Notes under the pieces: model-generated
The model's database searches: none
The model's input: only the letters and a program-made list of their open reading frames with translations
Told to the model about the DNA's origin: nothing
In this document: piece by piece, positions 8,918 through 15,999 of the stretch
How the letters are laid out: the number at the start of each line of letters is the position of its first letter
Position numbering within the stretch: position 1 is the first letter of the stretch
Assembly: GCA_902799655.1 (NCBI GenBank)
Contig: CADCBH010000003.1
Location: 78,153-142,152, forward strand
From: an uncultured Bacteroidales bacterium
GTDB lineage: Bacteria; Bacteroidota; Bacteroidia; Bacteroidales; Bacteroidaceae
Length of the DNA: 64,000 bases
Direction of reading: 5' to 3'
Made by a program: the position numbers and the translations under genes

Positions 8918-9947
8918 TCTTCGCATTGTCGAAGTTGTTCATCTCGTTGACCATTCTCACTGCACTGTCAATGATGGGGAAGGCACACAATGCTCCTGTT
9001 CCCTCGCCCAGTCGCAGTCCCAAATGAAGCAGAGGCTTGGCATCCACGATGTCGAGCATCCTTTTGTGTCCGCTCTCGTCACCGCAATGGGTGAATATCA
9101 TATACTCTTGAGCGGCAGGGTAGAGGCGGATGGCTGTAATGGCGCAGGCAGTCATGATGAATCCGTCTATTAAGACAACCAGATGTTGTTCAGCAGCCCG
9201 TAACATTGCCCCGATAGCTGCAATCATCTCAAAACCGCCAAAGTAGAAAAGAGGGCTGACGGCAGAAGGCTGAGGGAAGAGCTGGTGATAGTGTGATACT
9301 GCCTGAGAGAGAATGTCGTACTTATGGCGAATCCCGTCATTGTTGAGTCCTGCTCCTGCTCCGATACATTCCTGTAAAGGAATTTGGCCAAATAGGTGCA
9401 TCCAGATGCTCGAAGGTGAGGTGTTGCCAATGCCCATCTCGCCAATGGAGAGTACACGACAGTCCTCAGCGACACAGTCATCAACTAAATCGACGCCAAC
9501 CTGAATGGCTTTGTCAAATTCTTCTTTGCTCATCGCTGACTCATAGAGGAAGTTCTTTGTACCTCGTGCTATTTTGCGGTCGATAATGCCTTCGACATGA
9601 GAGAGGTCATAGTCCACACCAACATCAACGATGCGCAAATGAAAACCATGCTGGCGACAGAACATATTGACGCCTCCTCCGCCACGTGTGAAGTTTATCA
9701 TCTGTTGCCAGGTAACCTCACGCGGTGACACACTGACACCTTCACGTTCGATACCGTGGTCACCACCCAATAACAGATGACAGGGATGTGCCAACGAGGG
9801 TTTCAGCGTATGTTGGATGAGACAGATCTGTGTAGCCAGCTCCTCCAAACGTCCCAATGAACCCTTAGGCTTGTTCAGATTGTCGATCTTTTGCTGTATC
9901 TTTCCTGCTATTGACTTGTCTGTAGGTTGTATGTCGAATGTTTTCAT
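8901..9947 (-). CDS. cobT: Nicotinate-nucleotide:dimethylbenzimidazole phosphoribosyltransferase
   Basis: This enzyme makes alpha-ribazole phosphate from nicotinate mononucleotide and a lower-ligand base. The 348-residue sequence has the CobT signatures NKPKGSLGRLEELA (about residues 28-41), LLLGGDHGIEREGVS, TRGGGGVN and, near the C-terminus, GLRLGEGTGA with the region of the catalytic glutamate. Length is normal. It is last in the cobS-cobU-cobT run and overlaps cobU by 4 nt. No dimethylbenzimidazole synthesis gene (bluB or bza) is visible here, so the source of the base is unknown. Confidence 0.95.
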   Translation of the reverse strand: MKTFDIQPTDKSIAGKIQQKIDNLNKPKGSLGRLEELATQICLIQHTLKPSLAHPCHLLLGGDHGIEREGVSVSPREVTWQQMINFTRGGGGVNMFCRQHGFHLRIVDVGVDYDLSHVEGIIDRKIARGTKNFLYESAMSKEEFDKAIQVGVDLVDDCVAEDCRVLSIGEMGIGNTSPSSIWMHLFGQIPLQECIGAGAGLNNDGIRHKYDILSQAVSHYHQLFPQPSAVSPLFYFGGFEMIAAIGAMLRAAEQHLVVLIDGFIMTACAITAIRLYPAAQEYMIFTHCGDESGHKRMLDIVDAKPLLHLGLRLGEGTGALCAFPIIDSAVRMVNEMNNFDNAKITKYF

Positions 9948-10453
9948 TTTACCTTTACTGCTATGCCCGATACCATTAATATTACCTCATCTGCTTTTTG
10001 TGCTATATACTGGTTGATCCATCCTTGCAGGTCGGTAAACTTGCGCTGTAAGGCATTGTCGCTGACACCTCCCAGACCAATCTCGTTGGTTACGAAGATA
10101 AAAGTAGCATCCTGCTTAGTGAAGGTGTCCAGCTCTGCCTTTGCCTCCTGCAACGACTGCTCCACGTTGGAGTCGTTGGCAAAGAAGATATTGGTCAGCC
10201 ATAGTGTCACACAGTCAATGACTGCTACGCGCCCTGTCAGACTGATACGGCTGAGCTGGCGTTCCTCCTCGATGTTGGTCCACTCTGGCCCGCGACGCTC
10301 CTGATGACGGCGCACCCGTTCGCGAAATTCATCGTCCCATATATGGGCTGTTGCTACATAGACAGGTGTCTTGCTGAGGCTGAGTGCTAGCTCCTCTGCC
10401 TTGCCGCTCTTTCCAGAGCGCTGACCGCCAGTAATCAGAATGATTCGTTTCAT
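9944..10453 (-). CDS. cobU: Adenosylcobinamide kinase / adenosylcobinamide-phosphate guanylyltransferase
   Basis: A 169-residue bifunctional enzyme that phosphorylates adenosylcobinamide and then transfers GMP to it. The P-loop ITGGQRSGKS is at residues 6-15. ATAHIWDDEFRERVRRHQ carries the histidine region that is guanylylated in Salmonella CobU. IDCVTLWLTN and FVTNEIGLG are further family motifs. The ATG at 10453 is preferred over more upstream in-frame starts because the family begins just before the P-loop and because its ATGA overlaps the cobS stop. Confidence 0.94.
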   Translation of the reverse strand: MKRIILITGGQRSGKSGKAEELALSLSKTPVYVATAHIWDDEFRERVRRHQERRGPEWTNIEEERQLSRISLTGRVAVIDCVTLWLTNIFFANDSNVEQSLQEAKAELDTFTKQDATFIFVTNEIGLGGVSDNALQRKFTDLQGWINQYIAQKADEVILMVSGIAVKVK

Positions 10454-11229
10454 ATTGCGCAAACTACTAAATATACAGTCAACTCTACCAGTAGGCATAC
10501 TGCGCCGCAACAGTCTCCTGTATAGCCTCTCAGCCTGTTCCAAATGAGCAGATAGAGCAGGTACATCACCAGACAAGGTAGGAAGATGACCAATTCCCAG
10601 TTGATACCCGTCCACCATAAATAGGCTGCCATGGGCACCAGTCCCTGAATCGCCAAGCTGATGCCTGCCTGCCAGTTCATCTTGCGGTAGATGGTTTTGT
10701 TCTTGGCCTCCTCTTCCGTTCGTGCATAGGGCATCATCATGATGAGCTGGGCCGTCACCATCTTGGCATAGGGGTCTGCTGCAGCAATGGTCATTGCCGC
10801 CAGTTGCGGTGGCATGCTATAGAGCACTGTTGCCAAAAGCAGCTCGTAGGCGATGAGGCCCAATACGCCATAGGTGCCAATGTGCGAATCTTTCATGATG
10901 GAGAGAATACGAGAGCGGTCATGACCACCTCCTCCAAAGCCATCCAGGAAGTCGGCCAATCCGTCTTCGTGCAGCGCACCTGTCAGCAGTAATCTCGCTA
11001 TGATGGCTACTACCACTGCTACGGCATAAGGCAGATACATGCTGCCTATCCATAGCGTCAAGGCCATTGCCGCTCCTGTCAGCCATCCTGCCAGTGGCCA
11101 ATGCTCCACCACCGTCTTATAACACTCCTTTGGTGGCTGGTGCAGTCGCCAGAAAGGCAGACGGGTGAAGAAGATCAGTGCCGCCCAAATTCTGTCGTAC
11201 CATCGTGTATGGTTAATGCTCGTAATCAT
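10450..11229 (-). CDS. cobS: Adenosylcobinamide-GDP ribazoletransferase (cobalamin synthase)
   Basis: The 259-residue membrane enzyme joins adenosylcobinamide-GDP to alpha-ribazole phosphate, the last assembly step of the nucleotide loop. The conserved ALHEDGLADFLDGFGGG lies in a strongly hydrophobic protein with several predicted membrane helices. FFTRLPFW near the N-terminus is also typical. The ATG at 11229 is chosen because AGGAA sits 3-7 nt upstream; a TTG at 11250 in the same frame falls inside the promoter and is unlikely. It is first in the run cobS-cobU-cobT. Confidence 0.93.
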   Translation of the reverse strand: MITSINHTRWYDRIWAALIFFTRLPFWRLHQPPKECYKTVVEHWPLAGWLTGAAMALTLWIGSMYLPYAVAVVVAIIARLLLTGALHEDGLADFLDGFGGGGHDRSRILSIMKDSHIGTYGVLGLIAYELLLATVLYSMPPQLAAMTIAAADPYAKMVTAQLIMMMPYARTEEEAKNKTIYRKMNWQAGISLAIQGLVPMAAYLWWTGINWELVIFLPCLVMYLLYLLIWNRLRGYTGDCCGAVCLLVELTVYLVVCAI

Positions 11230-11243
11230 ATTTCCTGATTTAT

Positions 11244-11279
11244 TTTGCAAAAGTACAATTTTTTTCGTACTTTTGCAAA
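11244..11279. promoter_or_regulatory. Overlapping mirror-image divergent promoters, cobS / btuF
   Basis: TTTGCAAAAGTAC (11244-11256) is perfectly inverted as GTACTTTTGCAAA (11267-11279). On the plus strand, TTTG at 11244-11247 is a -33 element and TACTTTTG at 11268-11275 a -7 element, 20 nt apart. On the minus strand, TTTG (complement of 11276-11279) and TACTTTTG (complement of 11248-11255) are also 20 nt apart. Each promoter's -33 therefore sits right beside the other's -7, so RNA polymerase probably cannot occupy both at once. Confidence 0.85.
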
Positions 11280-11306
11280 CAGTTTAAGAAAAAGAATACA
11301 ACAATC

Positions 11307-12326
11307 ATGAAGACATTAGCTTGGATGATAACGGCAGTAACGCTCTTTTGTGCCTGTACGGTCAAGAATGGAAAGTCGCAACAAGGTGCAGATGCTATTT
11401 CTGACGACTCGCTGGCCACTATAGAAGTGAAGTATGCCACAGGCTTCAGCGTGCGCGACTCGGCAGATATCCGCCTGGTGAATATTGGTCGTAAAGATCG
11501 CTTTGCTTTTGTTCGAGATGCTGCTGCCGTTGTGCCTGAAGGTTATACAAAGGTGGTAGTACCTATCAAGAGCACTATCTGTATGACATCATTGCAACTC
11601 TCGAACTTTACTGTGCTTCATGCTTTGGACATTGTGAAGGGTGTTACGGGTACGAAGAATCTTTTCAACAAAGATGTCAAGCAGCGTGTGAAGGATGGCC
11701 GCATTGTGAAAATCGGTATGGAGGGCGAGTTCGATTCCGAGCTTATTCTCGCTGCCAATCCTGATGTTATCCTCATTTCACCCTTCAAGCGTGGCGGCTA
11801 CGACGCTATCAAAGAGACGGGTGCTGAATGGGTGAAACTAGTGGGTATGCTCATTGGTCAGGAACAAGAGTCCAACAAAGTTTTTGCAGGTATCGAACAA
11901 CGCTATAACGATCTGAAGACCAAGGTGGAGAATGCCAATTACGAGGTACTGCCTACCGTGACCAGTGGCGAGATGCATTATGGCACATGGCGTGCCGTAG
12001 GCGGTAAGAATTATTTGGCGCAGCTTTTCAAGGATGCTGGTGCCGACTATGTCATCAAGGACGATGAGGAGGCTGGTGAGAATCTGGAGTTTGAAGCGAT
12101 GTATGCGCTCTCGGCAAAAGCCGACTACTGGCGTATTCTGAACAGCTATCCTGGTGAATTTTCCTATGAAGCTCTCAAAGCTTCCGAACCCCGTAACGCC
12201 TTGTTCAAGGCTTTTAAGGAGCGAAAGGTCATCTATTGCAATATGAAGCAACAGCCTTATTATGAGATTACTCCCGTAGAACCGGATGTGATTAGTGGAG
12301 GCCGACTATCAGCCAGTGTATTATAA
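11307..12326 (+). CDS. btuF: Cobalamin ABC transporter substrate-binding lipoprotein, C-terminus frameshifted
   Basis: This periplasmic binding lipoprotein (signal peptide ending LFCAC) has the BtuF/FecB helical-backbone fold. Visible family segments are VVPIKSTICMTSLQLSNF, LILAANPDVILISPF and TVTSGEMHYGTWRAVGGKNY. The reading frame ends abnormally: after TPVEPDVI it reads SGGRLSASVL and stops. The +1 frame from 12292 encodes LVEADYQPVYYKLLK and a stop at 12337-12339, which resembles the usual end of the family. About a dozen residues of the expected terminal helix also seem missing, so a small out-of-frame deletion is likely. Cobalamin as ligand is inferred from context. btuC follows. Confidence 0.8.
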   Translation: MKTLAWMITAVTLFCACTVKNGKSQQGADAISDDSLATIEVKYATGFSVRDSADIRLVNIGRKDRFAFVRDAAAVVPEGYTKVVVPIKSTICMTSLQLSNFTVLHALDIVKGVTGTKNLFNKDVKQRVKDGRIVKIGMEGEFDSELILAANPDVILISPFKRGGYDAIKETGAEWVKLVGMLIGQEQESNKVFAGIEQRYNDLKTKVENANYEVLPTVTSGEMHYGTWRAVGGKNYLAQLFKDAGADYVIKDDEEAGENLEFEAMYALSAKADYWRILNSYPGEFSYEALKASEPRNALFKAFKERKVIYCNMKQQPYYEITPVEPDVISGGRLSASVL

Positions 12327-12343
12327 ACTATTGAAATAAAAAA

Positions 12344-13381
12344 GTGAAGATACACCGACCGATACTGCTGATAGGCCTGTTGCTGACGGCTGTTGCCCTG
12401 CTGACGCTTGTCAATCTGCTGATAGGTACCGTACGTATTCCGTTGGCTCAGGTTTGTCGTATCCTGTTGGGTGACGACTCTAACGAGATATGGACTAACA
12501 TCGTGTGGCAGTCGCGCTTGCCACAGGCCATGACAGCAATCGCGGCAGGAGCAGGCTTGGCAGTCAGTGGTTTGCAGATGCAGACCGTCTTCCGCAATCC
12601 GCTGGCAGGACCGTCGGTATTGGGTATCAGCAATGGTTCGGCACTGGGTGTCGCTATCGTTGTCTTGTTGTCTGGCCAGCTCAGTGGCGTGGCACTCAGC
12701 CGTTTGGGCTATGTGGGCGATGCTGCCATGAGTGTTGCTGCGATAGTCGGTGCCTTGGCAGTTCTGTTGTTAATCCTGTGGGTGTCGCAGAAGGTAAAGG
12801 GTAACGTCACCTTGTTGATTATTGGCGTGATGATTGGTTACTTAGCCAATGCGATTATAGGCGTACTGAAGTTCTTGGCGCCTGAGGAAGACGTGAAGTC
12901 ATTTGTCGTTTGGGGATTGGGCTCTTTCTCGCGCGTCAGTGGTGACGAAATGATTCTCTTTGTTGTCCTGATGGCGATACTTATTCCGCTGAGTTTCCTA
13001 TTGGTGAAGGCCATGAACATCCTGCTCCTTGGTGACCGTTATGCTGCTAATTTAGGACTCAATGTCAAGCAGGCACGCATGTTGGTCATTATCAGCTCAG
13101 GTGTCTTAGTGGCCATCGTTACGGCCTATTGTGGACCTATCATGTTTATCGGTCTTGCCGTGCCTCATCTGGCACGGAGCATTTTCCATACTTCCGATCA
13201 TCGTATATTGATGCCTGCAACAGCGGTATGCGGTGCTCTGTTGGCCTTGTTCTGTAATCTTGTTGCACGTATGCCAGGCTTCGAGGGGGCACTTCCTGTC
13301 AACAGTGTGACCGCTTTGGTCGGGGCCCCTGTTATTGCTGTTGTACTGTTTCGCAAGCGCAAGGACGACATCGGAGAATAA
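12344..13381 (+). CDS. btuC: Cobalamin ABC transporter permease (FecCD/BtuC family)
   Basis: The 345-residue inner-membrane permease has about ten hydrophobic segments. The family motifs are WQSRLPQAMTAIAAGAGLAV, QTVFRNPLAGPSVLGISNG and GLAVPHLARSIFHTSDHR; the last forms the contact helices for the ATPase. The start is a GTG at 12344, only 4 nt after the alternative-frame stop of btuF (12337-12339), the spacing expected of an intact btuF-btuC pair. No ATPase gene (btuD) follows: the next gene is on the other strand 27 nt later. Confidence 0.88.
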   Translation: MKIHRPILLIGLLLTAVALLTLVNLLIGTVRIPLAQVCRILLGDDSNEIWTNIVWQSRLPQAMTAIAAGAGLAVSGLQMQTVFRNPLAGPSVLGISNGSALGVAIVVLLSGQLSGVALSRLGYVGDAAMSVAAIVGALAVLLLILWVSQKVKGNVTLLIIGVMIGYLANAIIGVLKFLAPEEDVKSFVVWGLGSFSRVSGDEMILFVVLMAILIPLSFLLVKAMNILLLGDRYAANLGLNVKQARMLVIISSGVLVAIVTAYCGPIMFIGLAVPHLARSIFHTSDHRILMPATAVCGALLALFCNLVARMPGFEGALPVNSVTALVGAPVIAVVLFRKRKDDIGE

Positions 13382-13408
13382 TGCATGCTGAGCATGTGTG
13401 AAGCATCA

Positions 13409-14116
13409 TTATAGAATCTTCATGATGTCTTTCAGGTTGCTGACGACATAGGTGGGTGGCAGAGGACCTTCTGCAGGGTCGATGTTCCAGCGGTTGAAGA
13501 GCATCGCGTCAAATCCTGAGGCGAGTGCTCCCTGGATGTCGTTTTGCATGTTGTCGCCAATCATCAGGGTCGTCTCACGCTGGGCACCGCTTTTCTGCAG
13601 GGCATAGTCAAAGAAGAGGGGTGAGGGCTTGTTGACGCCTGCATCCTCGCTGAGGATAATGGTCTCGAAGTATTTGCTCAGTCCGCAGGCTGCCAGTTTC
13701 TTATATTGTATCTCGTGGAAGCCGTTGCTGCAGATATGCATGCTATAGCCGCGCTGACGCAAATAGTCCATCAGCTCGTGGGCACCCTCCAGCACACCAG
13801 GCTTCGATGAGCAGTACTCAAGGAAACAATCGCTCATCTTCAGGCATAGCGCCTCGTCAACCTCCAGACCCTCTCCCTCACTGAGTGGTCGTCGGAAGCG
13901 TTCCACGATGAGGTAGTCACGGGTAATCTCGCTTTTGGAATAGCGGCCCCAAAGGTCAATGTTGGCTTTCCAGTAGGCATCGTAGAATACCTGTGGATCG
14001 GTGAAATAACGTTTAAGTCGGAAAGCCTCGAACGTTTCACGCAGGGCAATGACAGCATTGCCGTAGGTGTCGTAGAGTGTGTCGTCGAAATCGAAGAATA
14101 GAGTTTTGTATTTCAT
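13409..14116 (-). CDS. yjjG: HAD-family phosphatase, YjjG-like pyrimidine 5'-nucleotidase
   Basis: A 235-residue soluble HAD hydrolase with motif I DFDDTLYDT (residues 9-17, nucleophile Asp), a helical cap, motif II around ICSNG, and motifs III/IV near SEDAGVNKPSP and MIGDNMQNDIQGA. The cap length and FFDFDDTLYD fit YjjG, which dephosphorylates non-canonical pyrimidine nucleotides. It lies 12 nt downstream of the cbiJ-cbiD fusion on the same strand, so it is probably cotranscribed with a B12 gene. HAD substrates are hard to predict, and a corrinoid-pathway phosphatase role is possible (see findings). Confidence 0.8.
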   Translation of the reverse strand: MKYKTLFFDFDDTLYDTYGNAVIALRETFEAFRLKRYFTDPQVFYDAYWKANIDLWGRYSKSEITRDYLIVERFRRPLSEGEGLEVDEALCLKMSDCFLEYCSSKPGVLEGAHELMDYLRQRGYSMHICSNGFHEIQYKKLAACGLSKYFETIILSEDAGVNKPSPLFFDYALQKSGAQRETTLMIGDNMQNDIQGALASGFDAMLFNRWNIDPAEGPLPPTYVVSNLKDIMKIL

Positions 14117-14128
14117 GTTGTAATAGCG

Positions 14129-15853
14129 TTATCTTGAGAAGATGTGTCCCTTGTCGTCAATGAGGAGAATGGTGAGTTGTCCATTGGGTAGGAGTTGACG
14201 GCAGTGTGTCTCGCAATGGCGGATGATGGTGTCGGCAAAGGCTTGATGTTTTTCCTGGGGAATCTTCTCCCAGAGTTCGCGAGCCAGGGATAACTGGGAG
14301 TCAAGAATAGAGAACTTGCAATGGGCTTCGTCTAGCATCTGCTGGATGAATGCCTTGTCCATCGTTGCCTTACGGCTATGGGTGTCGAGATGACCGGCAG
14401 CCAACTTGACTGCTTTGCCCAGCATGACGCCGAGAGTAACCTGTTGGATATTCAGTTCGTTGGCGATTTGAAGTGTGGCACCGATATAATTGCCGTATTC
14501 CACGAAGGCCTGCTGGGGCAGGTTGGGGTAGCAGCCTTTTACAAACCGCTCGCTTTTACCACCGCTGTTGATGATTATGCGCTCGGCACCTGAGGCTTTG
14601 GCTACCGTCATACATTTGCGGATGGAGTCGATGAAGGCTTCTTCACTAAAAGGCTTTACGATGCCCGAAACACCGATAATCGAGATGCCACCCTCGATGC
14701 CCAGACGCGGATTGAAAGTGCGGCGGGCTATTTCAGCGCCCTCGGGGACAGAAATGGTGACCCTTACATTCTCCTTGATGTTGTTGCGCATCATCTCGCG
14801 GGGGGCCTTGTTGATAGCTGGAGAGCCTGGTGGATAGTCAAAGCCTGGAAGCGTGAATATGCCGACGCCCTCACCACCCAGAATTTCGAAGCTATCAGAG
14901 AGCTCTGCCTTTGCCCTGATCTCCAATCCATTCGTTACATCGGGGTCGTCACCAGCTTCCTTGATGCAGTAGGCATAGTCGTTGCCATACTCCACTGCTA
15001 CCATGATGGTCTCGCCATTGGGCAATAATACTGGTACATTCTTCTCAAAAGAATTGTCCCCCCAAGCAACTCTTGTTGCTGCAATGGCTGCTGCGGTTGC
15101 ACATGTTCCCGTGGTCAGTCCGCTATGCAGTGGATAGAACTCGGGCAACAGCCGCTCTATAGTCCGACGCAATCCATTGGGACCATTTACTACATTGGAG
15201 ATGGAGAGTTTGGGACGCTTGAGAGCAATGATACGCATATCTCTGGCTTTTGCCGCATTTACTTTTTCAACAAAACCGCCCGAGAGACCGCTCTCTTTCA
15301 GAAGGATAGCATCAGCCTCGATATCGATGTCGTTGCTGTCCTGGTAGAAGCATAGCTGATTGTCGGTGGCACCTTGTTGGTGGGCAAGGACAATGGACGA
15401 TGCGCGGTTTAGGATGCGATAGTAGACCTTGATGCCCTCTGCTTCCAAGAACTTCAATTTCGAAATGGTTTGGACACCAGTAGTCGCCAGTAGTGAGTGG
15501 ATGTCGCGAGGAATCTCGTCGTAATCGTCAATCCATGTTATCTCCTTGTCCCTCTGGGGGTAGATGCGTTCGTAGCGAATGATGGGAATGGACAGCGCCT
15601 TGCCAACATTGGTAATAGTCTGGTGTAGTTGCTCGGCAAAAGGGTGGGCGGCATCCACCATCAGTCGGATGCCATGTTCGCGACAGAATGCCTGCATGGC
15701 TTCACCGTCCAGTGCTCCGTCGATACGCATACCATGGTGCAGCACGATATCCTGTTCGCCAGTCTTCGTGCTGTAATAATAAGGCGAGCCCGCTTCTTCG
15801 AGCACCTTAGCAGCCTTACGGCCTTCCGTAGTCCCTCCGAATACCAATAACAT
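14129..15853 (-). CDS. cbiJ-cbiD: Fused precorrin-6A reductase (CbiJ) and cobalt-precorrin-5B C1-methyltransferase (CbiD)
   Basis: Two corrin-ring enzymes in one 574-residue chain. Residues 1 to about 238 are CbiJ: MLLVFGGTTEGRKAAKVLEE, VDAAHPFAEQLHQTI, and ILLKESGLSGG near the C-terminal nucleotide site. Residues from about 243 are CbiD: LHSGLTTGTCATAAAIAATR, RTFNPRLGIEGGISIIGVSG, IINSGGKSERF and GVMLGKAVKLAAGH. The CbiJ half would reduce the ring made by the CbiD half, so fusion links successive steps. The ATG at 15853 is preferred; an in-frame TTG at 15892 lies inside the promoter. The mRNA leader is predicted to be only a few bases. Confidence 0.92.
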   Translation of the reverse strand: MLLVFGGTTEGRKAAKVLEEAGSPYYYSTKTGEQDIVLHHGMRIDGALDGEAMQAFCREHGIRLMVDAAHPFAEQLHQTITNVGKALSIPIIRYERIYPQRDKEITWIDDYDEIPRDIHSLLATTGVQTISKLKFLEAEGIKVYYRILNRASSIVLAHQQGATDNQLCFYQDSNDIDIEADAILLKESGLSGGFVEKVNAAKARDMRIIALKRPKLSISNVVNGPNGLRRTIERLLPEFYPLHSGLTTGTCATAAAIAATRVAWGDNSFEKNVPVLLPNGETIMVAVEYGNDYAYCIKEAGDDPDVTNGLEIRAKAELSDSFEILGGEGVGIFTLPGFDYPPGSPAINKAPREMMRNNIKENVRVTISVPEGAEIARRTFNPRLGIEGGISIIGVSGIVKPFSEEAFIDSIRKCMTVAKASGAERIIINSGGKSERFVKGCYPNLPQQAFVEYGNYIGATLQIANELNIQQVTLGVMLGKAVKLAAGHLDTHSRKATMDKAFIQQMLDEAHCKFSILDSQLSLARELWEKIPQEKHQAFADTIIRHCETHCRQLLPNGQLTILLIDDKGHIFSR

Positions 15854-15861
15854 CTCGACTG

Positions 15862-15893
15862 CAAAGATACTACTAAACGGGCAAAAAGCCAAA
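15862..15893 (-). promoter_or_regulatory. Promoter of the cbiJ-cbiD fusion
   Basis: Read on the minus strand, TTTG (complement of 15890-15893) and TATCTTTG (complement of 15862-15869) are 20 nt apart, a full match to the Bacteroidetes -33/-7 pattern. The -7 box ends 8 nt before the ATG, so the leader should be very short. Confidence 0.8.
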
Positions 15894-15910
15894 CGAATTT
15901 AGCAAAATCC

Positions 15911-15992
15911 AATAAGGTACCCTTATTTTCAAATAACCCGCCCTTATTCATCGATAAGGGCGGGTTATTGTCTGATAAGCGTAGGTTATTGA
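15911..15992. terminator. Hairpin cluster between the FadL-like gene and cbiJ-cbiD
   Basis: The main element is a perfect 16-bp stem with a 6-nt loop: AATAACCCGCCCTTAT at 15932-15947 and its inverse at 15954-15969. On its left is a second hairpin, AATAAGG-TAC-CCTTATT (15911-15927). On its right is an imperfect direct copy of the right arm, ATAAGCGTAGGTTATTG (15975-15991). The position, just after the stop of the minus-strand outer-membrane protein gene, suits a transcription terminator. Confidence 0.75.
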
Positions 15993-15999
15993 AACTAGT

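Noticed and set aside
15911-15992. Reading the hairpin cluster as insertion-sequence ends
   Set aside because: No transposase and no target-site duplication are visible; the spacing is too short.
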